DNA of 14,177 bases. Source: CAYVQZ01 sp964453435. Its GTDB lineage: Bacteria; Abyssobacteria; SURF-5. Positions 8,813 to 14,177 of this stretch are shown here, in pieces; the first letter of the stretch is position 1, and every line of letters starts with the position of its first letter. The position numbers and the translations under genes were made by a program. A model generated the notes under the pieces. It saw only the letters and a program-made list of their open reading frames with translations. It was not told where the DNA came from and did not search any database. The stretch covers positions 1-14,177 of the forward strand of contig CAYVQZ010000084.1 in the NCBI GenBank assembly GCA_964453435.1. The letters run 5' to 3'.

Positions 8813-9760
8813 ATGGCGGCAAACCATATCACAAATCGTGTAACGAAAATTCTGGGCGCGCGTTTTCCAATCATGCTGGGACCAATGCGGTTGATCACAT
8901 TGGGCGAAATGGCGGCCGCCGTGTCGAACGCAGGCGGCTTCGGCCAGATAGCGGCATCCGGACTTCCGGCGGACCGTCTGCAGCAAGAAATTGAGAACGC
9001 TGCGAAGCTGACCGTCCGTCCGTTCGGCGTCAATATTCCCGTTCATCGCGAGAACGCTTTCGAGGCGTTGGAAATAGCGATTGAATACGGAATACGCACG
9101 ATTACCACTTCCGGCGGAAATCCCGCGAGGCTCATCGATAAAGCCAGGAACGCGGGGCTTCGGGTCCTGCACAAAGTTTCCACAACAGGCATGGGATTGA
9201 AAGCGCAAAGCGCCGGCGCCGACGGCGTCATAGCAATGGGCTTCGAGGCCGGAGGCCACGGCGGACGCGCCCAGGTGACCACTTTCTGCCTGGTCCCTCA
9301 ATTGGTCGACGCCCTGCAAATTCCCGTTATCGCGTCGGGCGGTATCGGTGACGCTCGCGGATTCATAGCCGCTCTCGCCCTCGGAGCCGAGGGCGTCGAG
9401 ATAGGAACGCGGTTCGCCGCCACGCGCGAGTGCGCGGCGCCGGCTTATTTCCAGGAGGCGCTTCTGGCCGCCCGGGATACCGGAACGACCGTGCTGGGAA
9501 AAGATTTCATGCCGCTCCGCGTTCTCAGGAACCGGGCTTCTGAATCCATCACCAACCCCGACGAAGCGCGCGAGGAACAGGCCACGGGCTTCAGCTATCT
9601 GGCGCCCGACGGCAACCCGGAGACCAGCATCATGCCGGCCGGACAGGTCGCCGGCTTAATCAAAGAAATAAAAACGGCATCGGAAATCATTTCGGAGCTT
9701 GTTGAAGGAGCGGCGGAAATTTCGGAAAAACTTCATTCACTCATGAAGGAGAGCGTCTGA
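8813..9760 (+). CDS. FMN-dependent oxidoreductase, nitronate monooxygenase / FabK-like
   Basis: A 315-aa TIM-barrel flavoenzyme of the 2-nitropropane dioxygenase superfamily. FMN-binding landmarks are the N-terminal LGARFPIMLGPM (14-25), FGQIAASG (43-50), the GADGVIAMGFEAGGHGG glycine-rich segment (135-151, with His149) and VIASGGIGDARGF (172-184) followed by ALALGAEGVEIGTRFAATRE (187-206), the phosphate-binding end of the barrel. The superfamily includes nitronate monooxygenases and enoyl-ACP/enoyl-CoA reductases such as FabK. Next to a CoA ligase and a crotonase, a role in reducing or oxidising an unsaturated acyl-CoA seems at least as likely as nitroalkane oxidation (inference). The ATG starts 2 bases after the ligase stop and its TGA overlaps the next ATG by one base, so translation is coupled. 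A longer upstream form would lie inside the ligase gene and is not supported. Confidence 0.88.
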   Translation: MAANHITNRVTKILGARFPIMLGPMRLITLGEMAAAVSNAGGFGQIAASGLPADRLQQEIENAAKLTVRPFGVNIPVHRENAFEALEIAIEYGIRTITTSGGNPARLIDKARNAGLRVLHKVSTTGMGLKAQSAGADGVIAMGFEAGGHGGRAQVTTFCLVPQLVDALQIPVIASGGIGDARGFIAALALGAEGVEIGTRFAATRECAAPAYFQEALLAARDTGTTVLGKDFMPLRVLRNRASESITNPDEAREEQATGFSYLAPDGNPETSIMPAGQVAGLIKEIKTASEIISELVEGAAEISEKLHSLMKESV

Positions 9761-10551
9761 TGAACCTCGAGCACATTCTGCTTGACAAGGCTGACCACAT
9801 TGCGACTATTACCTTGAATCGCCCGGAAAAGATGAACGCTTTCGGCGGCTTGATGCGCCAGGAAATTGTCGAAGTTCTGGATGATGTCGCAAACGACCCG
9901 GAAGTCCGGGTGGTCGTTATTACGGGAGCGGGCAAGGCGTTTTGCGTCGGCGGCGACGTGACGGAGTTCGCTGCCGGAACCCAGCAGGCGCTCTCCAAAA
10001 AGACGCCGAGCGAGCGCCACGCCATGAGCAAGGCCGTGCTTGCCATAAACTCGATGGAGAAACCGGTTATCGCTTCCGTGAACGGGGTTGCGGCCGGCGG
10101 CGGATGCAACCTGGCGCTCGCCTGCGACATCATCATCGCCGGCGAGAAGGCCCGGTTCGGCCAGGTGTTCACCAGAAGGGGCGTTCACCCCGACTGGGGG
10201 GGAATCTATTTTCTTCCCCGCCTCGTGGGTTACGCCAAAGCAGCCGAACTGATTTTCACCGGCCAAGTAATCGGGGCGGAGGAGGCTTTCAGGCTCGGTC
10301 TGGTCAATAAGCTCGTGCCTCATGAGCAACTGCCGACCGCCACCCGCGAACTGGCCGAGCGAATCGCGAAGAACGCGCCCATTCCCATTGCGTTCGCCAA
10401 GCGAGGCCTGCAGAACTTCCACCGGTGGGACCTCGCGCAGGCCGTCGATTACGAGGCCTACGTTCTCGAACTGGTAATGAAAACCGAGGACATTACAGAG
10501 GGCTTCAGCGCATTCCTCGAAAAACGTGACCCCGTCTTCAAGGGGCGGTAG
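9760..10551 (+). CDS. Crotonase-fold protein (enoyl-CoA hydratase/isomerase family)
   Basis: A 263-aa crotonase-superfamily enzyme acting on an acyl-CoA. The oxyanion-hole segments are KAFCVGGDVTEF (59-70) and GVAAGGGCNLALACD (109-123). The two catalytic glutamates of enoyl-CoA hydratase (Glu144 and Glu164 of the rat enzyme) are absent: their positions hold Asn117 and Phe137 (FGQVFTRRG). Instead Asp145 in GVHPDWGG occupies the position used by PaaG-type isomerases and some other crotonases. It may therefore be a double-bond isomerase or another crotonase chemistry rather than a simple hydratase (inference). The ATG overlaps the preceding TGA by one base. A 108-base GC-rich spacer follows. Confidence 0.9.
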   Translation: MNLEHILLDKADHIATITLNRPEKMNAFGGLMRQEIVEVLDDVANDPEVRVVVITGAGKAFCVGGDVTEFAAGTQQALSKKTPSERHAMSKAVLAINSMEKPVIASVNGVAAGGGCNLALACDIIIAGEKARFGQVFTRRGVHPDWGGIYFLPRLVGYAKAAELIFTGQVIGAEEAFRLGLVNKLVPHEQLPTATRELAERIAKNAPIPIAFAKRGLQNFHRWDLAQAVDYEAYVLELVMKTEDITEGFSAFLEKRDPVFKGR

Positions 10552-10584
10552 AAATAAACGACAGTCACTGCGACGAGTTAATGC

Positions 10585-10636
10585 CGGCCCGAAGGATGCG
10601 CGCCCGCATAACAAACCGGGGCGAACGCGCGGGCCG
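10585..10636 (+). repeat. Nested inverted repeats in the spacer after the crotonase gene
   Basis: CGGCCCG (10585-10591) pairs exactly with CGGGCCG (10630-10636). Inside it CGCCC (10601-10605) pairs with GGGCG (10619-10623), and GCG/CGC pairs lie between. The RNA could fold into a long GC-rich stem. There is no T-tract, so it is not a standard intrinsic terminator. It could stabilise a processed mRNA end or be chance in GC-rich DNA. Confidence 0.3.
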
Positions 10637-10659
10637 ATTCGGCCATGAAAGGGTCAAGC

Positions 10660-11058
10660 ATGAGTTTGCCAAACATCGACAGCGTTTATGAAGCGGCGAA
10701 TCGGGACCCCGAATTTCTGATTGCCGCGCGGTTCTGGAATACCTTGTTGAAGCTCGAAATGGGAGAGAACAGCTTCATCCTCACGATACGGGACGGAAAA
10801 ATCGCTTCGGTGGATTCCACCCCTTCGCCTTCCGAACCATGGGAAATACGAATCGGCGGACCGCTGGAAGACTGGAACGAAATCGTTTCACCCGTTCCTC
10901 GCCCCTTTTACCAGGACATCTTCGCGGCGACGGTCTACCACAACCTTTCATATGAGGGCGATTTGGAATTGATGTTCGCCTACTACCCCGCCTTGAGGCG
11001 TTTCGTGGAGATAATGCGCGAATGCGCGGCAGGCGCCCGCGAGGAGGCGGCGTCATGA
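10660..11058 (+). CDS. Small SCP2-like (sterol carrier-type) protein, tentative
   Basis: A 132-aa soluble protein. The order of elements (helix AARFWNTLLKLEMG at 22-35, strand SFILTIRDGKIASVDST at 38-54, WEIRIGGPLEDWNEIVS at 61-77, then helix MFAYYPALRRFVEIMREC at 105-122) resembles SCP2-type lipid- or acyl-CoA-binding folds, where a short beta sheet with an EIRI-like strand is followed by helices that close a hydrophobic tunnel. I offer this as a fold-level guess from pattern only; no catalytic residues are expected in that fold. The ATG at 10660 is chosen over the one at 10645 because AAAGGG lies 6 bases upstream. Its TGA overlaps the next ATG (ATGA), so it is translated together with the alpha/beta hydrolase and may carry or present its substrate. 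Confidence 0.6.
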   Translation: MSLPNIDSVYEAANRDPEFLIAARFWNTLLKLEMGENSFILTIRDGKIASVDSTPSPSEPWEIRIGGPLEDWNEIVSPVPRPFYQDIFAATVYHNLSYEGDLELMFAYYPALRRFVEIMRECAAGAREEAAS

Positions 11059-11903
11059 GCAGATTCGATGACATAGTCGGCAGATATGTGTATCTGACCA
11101 TAGACAATATTGAATACCGTGTGTATTTCGAGGAAGCAGGAACCGGAATCCCGCTCCTGTGCCAGCACACGGCGGGCTCGGACGGACGGCAGTACCGGCA
11201 CATGTTCGCGGATACGGAGGTCACCCGCGAGTATCGGCTCATAGCATACGATCTTCCGTACCATGGGAAGTCGTTGCCGCCCGCCGGCGTCGAATGGTGG
11301 CGGCAAGAGTACAAGCTTACGAAGGACTTCTTCATGAAATTCGTCGTCGCCTTCAGCAAAGCGCTCCAGCTGGACAGGCCCGTATTTCTTGGAAGTTCAA
11401 TGGGCGGTCACCTGGCGCCGAACCTCGCGCTCCACTATCCCGAGGAATTCAGGGCGGTAATCGGGCTGGAATCCGCCATCGCGACTCCCGGCTTCTACCT
11501 CGACTGGTTCTATCATCCGCGAATCAGCAACGATTTCAAGGCCAGCCTCATGTACGGCCTCATGTCCCCTACAAGTCCGGAATCGTGCAAACGAGAGACG
11601 GTCTGGTGCTACAGCCAGGGAGCGCCCGTCGTCTTCAAGGGAGACCTCTATTATTACTGCGTCGACCACGACCTCACCGGCCAGGCCCACAATATCGACA
11701 CTTCGAAAGTCGCCGTGTTCCTGCTGACCGGAGAATACGACTTCGCCAGCCCGCCATTCCTCACCCAAATGCTTGCGGACCAGATCAAGGGATCCAAATT
11801 CCGGGAGATGAAGGGGCTCGGCCATTTTCCGATGTGTGAAGATTACGAAAATTTCCGAACATACCTTCTGCCGGTGTTGGATGAAATAAAACAGATGGGG
11901 TGA
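11055..11903 (+). CDS. Alpha/beta hydrolase
   Basis: A 282-aa serine hydrolase with a complete triad visible: nucleophile Ser115 in the elbow GSSMGGH (113-119), acid Asp229 in LTGEYDF (224-230) and His257 in GLGHFP (254-259). The oxyanion region is CQHTAGSDGRQYRH (36-49), and YDLPYHGKS (65-73) is the usual strand before helix A. A cap region (about 146-210) has several Tyr, Trp and Cys residues (WFYHP, LYYYCVDHD), suggesting an aromatic-lined pocket. Family members include C-C bond hydrolases of ring-cleavage pathways, esterases and thioesterases. In this acyl-CoA cluster a thioesterase or C-C hydrolase role is plausible but unproven. The ATG overlaps the stop of the SCP2-like gene by ATGA, with GGAGG 7 bases upstream. 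Confidence 0.9.
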   Translation: MSRFDDIVGRYVYLTIDNIEYRVYFEEAGTGIPLLCQHTAGSDGRQYRHMFADTEVTREYRLIAYDLPYHGKSLPPAGVEWWRQEYKLTKDFFMKFVVAFSKALQLDRPVFLGSSMGGHLAPNLALHYPEEFRAVIGLESAIATPGFYLDWFYHPRISNDFKASLMYGLMSPTSPESCKRETVWCYSQGAPVVFKGDLYYYCVDHDLTGQAHNIDTSKVAVFLLTGEYDFASPPFLTQMLADQIKGSKFREMKGLGHFPMCEDYENFRTYLLPVLDEIKQMG

Positions 11904-12044
11904 CCGGATCGCTTTTTGATATACTCATATGGACAAATGCTCTCCCGCTTTTTCGAGGAGGCTTCCGCTTCTCCAGGTGAAAGAAAACCCCGGTAAGATT
12001 CTCCAGCTTGTTGCTTCCCTCGGGAGCAAAGAAAGGAGTGGGCA

Positions 12045-13283
12045 ATGCCTCGCTACACGGAAACAAATCTGCAAATGACCGACGAACAGAACGCATTGAA
12101 GGAAAGCATCCATAAGTTCTGTAAGGAGGTGCTCCGTCCCGCCAGCTTTGAACTGGATAAGATTGCTGACCCGGAGGAAGTTATCAAAAAGGACTCCATC
12201 TTTTGGAAAACCGTGCAGAAGACGTATGAACTTGGATACCACACCGCATATATCCCTGAAGAGTATGGCGGCCTGGGCTTCGGCGCCCTGGAGACTCATA
12301 TATTTCTTGAAGAGATCGGATGGGCAAGCGCCGATTTCGCCATTACTCTGGCGGCTGGCGGTTTCCCGTTCTTTGCGGCCGCCAACAGTATGGACCCGGA
12401 CCTCATCGAAAGCATTGTTAAACCCTATGTCGAAGACAGGGAATGCCGTTATATCGGCTGTTGGGCCATAACCGAGCCGGAACACGGGTCGGACTCCCTT
12501 GTGGCAGGGACCGATGAGTTCAATGACGCAAACATAACCTTTCAAACCAGCGCGAAAATCGACGGTGATGAATGGGTCATCAACGGCCAAAAATCGTCCT
12601 GGGTGTCAAACGGCATCATTGCGACCCACGCGCTCACATTCCTGACTGTCGACGCCTCGCGTGGAATGAGCGGAGGAGGAGTGGCCGTCGTTCCTCTCGA
12701 CCGCCCGGGGGTCTCGAAAGGGCGTTCCCTCGATAAGATCGGGCAACGGGCTCTCAATCAAGGTGAAATAATCTTCGAGGATGTTCGCATCCCGCAACAG
12801 TACATGATTATTCAGCCGGATATGTACCCCTTCATGATGGAGGCCACCCTGGCATTAGCGAATGCGACGATGGGCGCCATTTTTACCGGCGTCGCAAGGG
12901 CGGCGTACGAGGAGGCTCTCGACTACTGCAAGGTCCGCGTGCAGGGCGGAAAACCGCTCTGCGAGCATCAGTGGATACAACAGAAATTGTTTGAAATGTT
13001 CACAAAAGTGGAATCCGCGCGCGCTCTCTCCCGGGCAGCCATGGTGTATAACAGGGAGACCATGCCACCGGCTGTCGAGCTTTCAATCGCATCCAAGGTC
13101 CACTGCACGCAGGCTGCCTTCGAGGTCGCAAACGATGCCGTTCAACTTTTCGGCGGTTATGGCCTCAGCAAAGAATATTTGATTGAGAAAATTTTCAGGG
13201 ATGCCCGCGCCTCGCTCGTTGAGGACGGCTGCAACGAAGTATTGGCTCTCTCGGGCGCCCGCGCAATTTTGACCAAATATTGA
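12045..13283 (+). CDS. Acyl-CoA dehydrogenase family protein with Asp at the catalytic Glu position
   Basis: A 412-aa FAD-dependent acyl-CoA dehydrogenase, full length. The N-terminal helical domain (1-130) includes YIPEEYGGLGFGALE (69-83). The beta domain contains the flavin-binding segments CWAITEPEHGSDS (139-151) and INGQKSSWVSNG (179-190). The C-terminal helical domain ends with LFGGYGLSKEYLIEKIFRDA (368-387). A gapless alignment to medium-chain enzymes (RDAKIYQIYEGTSQIQR) puts Asp394 (RDARASLVEDGCNEV) at the position of the catalytic Glu376, with Glu393 next to it. Either the enzyme uses a shorter or shifted base, or it has another activity. Electrons would go to ETF, which is not encoded in this window. 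AAAGGAG lies 7 bases before the ATG. A 141-base gap separates it from the hydrolase; a TATACT (11920-11925) there lacks a good -35. Confidence 0.9.
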   Translation: MPRYTETNLQMTDEQNALKESIHKFCKEVLRPASFELDKIADPEEVIKKDSIFWKTVQKTYELGYHTAYIPEEYGGLGFGALETHIFLEEIGWASADFAITLAAGGFPFFAAANSMDPDLIESIVKPYVEDRECRYIGCWAITEPEHGSDSLVAGTDEFNDANITFQTSAKIDGDEWVINGQKSSWVSNGIIATHALTFLTVDASRGMSGGGVAVVPLDRPGVSKGRSLDKIGQRALNQGEIIFEDVRIPQQYMIIQPDMYPFMMEATLALANATMGAIFTGVARAAYEEALDYCKVRVQGGKPLCEHQWIQQKLFEMFTKVESARALSRAAMVYNRETMPPAVELSIASKVHCTQAAFEVANDAVQLFGGYGLSKEYLIEKIFRDARASLVEDGCNEVLALSGARAILTKY

Positions 13284-13581
13284 CAGCGTGCTCAGAAGAC
13301 AGTGAGACTGTCCGACAATTACTTGCGAAGGGGCTGTCCCTGAAGCAAAATTTGGTTGCGGCTATGCAGCGCTGAGAGTGTTTCCGTCAATTTGCGCGGA
13401 TAAATCGGCGCCTCCGAGGAGTTCCGAAATTTCCTTTGTAGGCGCCAATTCATTCGCACATTCCCAATCGTCATGTGTCGCATCGTTGGCTTCAGTGAAA
13501 ATGTCCGGCCACTCGATTCATCGGATACAATCACCGTATTCGGATTGACCGCTCGGAAAAACGCCGAAAGATTCATAATCA
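13284..13581. other. Intergenic region with a small hairpin and decayed-looking sequence
   Basis: No convincing gene. GACAGT-gag-ACTGTC (13298-13312) is a perfect 6-bp hairpin 14 bases after the acyl-CoA dehydrogenase stop, without a following T-run. Further on are GGGGCTGTCCC (13331-13341) and two copies of GGCGCC as an inverted repeat, GGCGCCT (13407-13413) and AGGCGCC (13440-13446). A minus-strand frame (13319-13576, ATG, 85 residues, basic) is open here but has no ribosome binding site and no recognisable domain. Confidence 0.45.
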
Positions 13582-14046
13582 ATGCGCGCGGATAACAAAC
13601 ATTTCACCAAAGTCGAGATTCTGTCCTTCAAAGCTCGCTGCAAACTCGATGGAATGTCTTACGAGCAGACCGTCGAGGTAAGAACGAACGACGGACAAGT
13701 TATCCGCCTGTTCGATTTCATGGGATTCACCGTCAACGAATCGCGGCTGGGAAAGGGGAAAAGGGTAGTCCTCTGCGTGCCGTATATCGAAGGGGAAATA
13801 GAAAGGCTGGACTCCGGAACGCCGCAAATATTGGAGAACGATTTCGATTGGGAAACCGACCAGCCCTCGAGGCTGACACTGATCGCGCGGGTCATCGAGG
13901 CGAGCGAGCAAGACCACGACCTGCTCGTCGACGCCGGATTCGGCAAGCTCTATGTCATTCCCGAGGGAGACCTCCCCGGTTTTCGACCGGGTGACATCAT
14001 AAAATTCACGGCGAAGAGGGTTGACCTCATCGAGATACTGGAATAG
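13582..14046 (+). CDS. Hypothetical protein, possibly beta-rich (OB-like) C-terminus
   Basis: A 154-aa soluble protein I do not recognise. The composition is balanced and alternates short beta-like stretches: VEILSFKARCKLDG (11-24), QTVEVRTNDGQVIRLFDFMG (29-48), GKRVVLCVPYIEGEIERL (59-76), SRLTLIARVIEA (95-106) and PEGDLPGFRPGDIIKFTAKR (126-145). The last section, with a GDxIKFTAxRVDL pattern, is reminiscent of OB-fold or single-strand-binding-like modules, but that is only a shape argument. The plus strand is preferred to the overlapping minus-strand frame because its protein looks ordered and soluble. No clear ribosome binding site precedes the ATG; the alternative Met25 is less likely because it cuts the first strands. 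It stands alone, with non-coding DNA on both sides, so its link to the acyl-CoA cluster is doubtful. Confidence 0.6.
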   Translation: MRADNKHFTKVEILSFKARCKLDGMSYEQTVEVRTNDGQVIRLFDFMGFTVNESRLGKGKRVVLCVPYIEGEIERLDSGTPQILENDFDWETDQPSRLTLIARVIEASEQDHDLLVDAGFGKLYVIPEGDLPGFRPGDIIKFTAKRVDLIEILE

Positions 14047-14054
14047 CGCGCGGT

Positions 14055-14126
14055 GGAAATCCCCGTTTGGACTGTGTCCCACGATTACCAAGCGCAGGGG
14101 ACTGTGACTATTTACGGAATCCCCGT
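14055..14126 (+). repeat. Short direct repeats at the right end
   Basis: GGAAATCCCCGT (14055-14066) recurs as GGAATCCCCGT (14116-14126). GGACTGTG occurs at 14069-14076 and again at 14099-14106. The GGACTGT/GGCTGTCC flavour also appears upstream of the 154-aa gene (13331-13341). Such motifs often mark degenerate intergenic repeat families. Confidence 0.4.
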
Positions 14127-14149
14127 CTTTTGCGCTGAGCGAAGCGAAG

Positions 14150-14168
14150 TCCCGCGCAATCCGCGGGA
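14150..14168 (+). repeat. GC-rich hairpin at the right edge
   Basis: TCCCGCG (14150-14156) and CGCGGGA (14162-14168) form a perfect 7-bp stem with a 5-base loop. No T-tract follows within the visible sequence, so it may be part of an intergenic repeat rather than a terminator. The window ends 9 bases later. Confidence 0.4.
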
Positions 14169-14177
14169 TAGAATAGG

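Noticed and set aside
11904..12044. A promoter for the acyl-CoA dehydrogenase at TATACT (11920-11925)
   Set aside because: No acceptable -35 element is found at 16-18 bases upstream.
13298..13312. Hairpin after the acyl-CoA dehydrogenase as an intrinsic terminator
   Set aside because: The stem is only 6 bp with a 3-base loop and is not followed by a run of T.
13319..13582. An 85-87-aa minus-strand frame between the dehydrogenase and the 154-aa gene
   Set aside because: No ribosome binding site and no domain, basic composition, and it runs through short inverted repeats. More likely non-coding or decayed sequence.
13579..14091. A 170-aa minus-strand frame at the right end
   Set aside because: It overlaps the 154-aa plus-strand gene over nearly its whole length. 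The plus-strand product looks more like an ordered soluble protein. This choice is moderately certain only.

Overview
This is a bacterial chromosomal window, moderately GC-rich, with closely packed genes and mostly clear AGGAG-type ribosome binding sites. There are no tRNA, rRNA, phage, IS or CRISPR features. The gene content (coenzyme-B12 acyl-CoA mutase, radical SAM enzyme, CoA ligase, acyl-CoA dehydrogenase, crotonase, sulfatase) fits a metabolically versatile environmental heterotroph, plausibly an anaerobe or facultative anaerobe of the Desulfobacterota or a candidate phylum. That placement is a guess from gene content only.

Layout. On the minus strand at the left are a formylglycine-type sulfatase (about 618-1982) and, 48 bases downstream of it, a small cysteine-containing protein (150-569). 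A divergent intergenic region (1983-2236) separates them from the plus-strand block. It carries a perfect TTGACA -35 box overlapped by a 10-bp palindrome, a likely promoter and operator for the GntR/HutC-type regulator that follows (2237-3010).

The core of the window is a three-gene run: the catalytic subunit of a B12-dependent acyl-CoA mutase without its B12 domain (3164-4912), a radical SAM protein with an internal PDZ-like domain and a DUF512-like C-terminus (4940-6727), and the separate B12-binding mutase subunit (6739-7140). Gaps are 27 and 11 bases. Next come an acyl-CoA ligase (7251-8810), an FMN-dependent oxidoreductase of the nitronate monooxygenase/FabK type (8813-9760) and a crotonase (9760-10551), the last two joined by very short or overlapping junctions. 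After a 108-base GC-rich spacer with nested inverted repeats come an SCP2-like small protein (10660-11058), an alpha/beta hydrolase overlapping it by ATGA (11055-11903) and an acyl-CoA dehydrogenase (12045-13283). The right end has an unrecognised 154-aa protein (13582-14046) flanked by non-coding DNA with short recurring motifs.

How the genes may work together (inference): the regulator senses an acid or its CoA ester; the ligase activates the acid; the mutase rearranges the carbon skeleton; the dehydrogenase, crotonase and flavoenzyme modify the chain; and the hydrolase cleaves or releases a product. Several enzymes depart from textbook active sites. The mutase keeps the Tyr/Arg/His set of methylmalonyl-CoA mutase but has lost the QTSG-type motif. 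The crotonase lacks both hydratase glutamates. The acyl-CoA dehydrogenase has Asp where the catalytic Glu normally sits. Together with the radical SAM gene placed between the two mutase subunits, this suggests an uncharacterised B12/radical acyl-CoA pathway, the most interesting feature of the window. No MeaB/ArgK-type GTPase chaperone for the mutase is present here.
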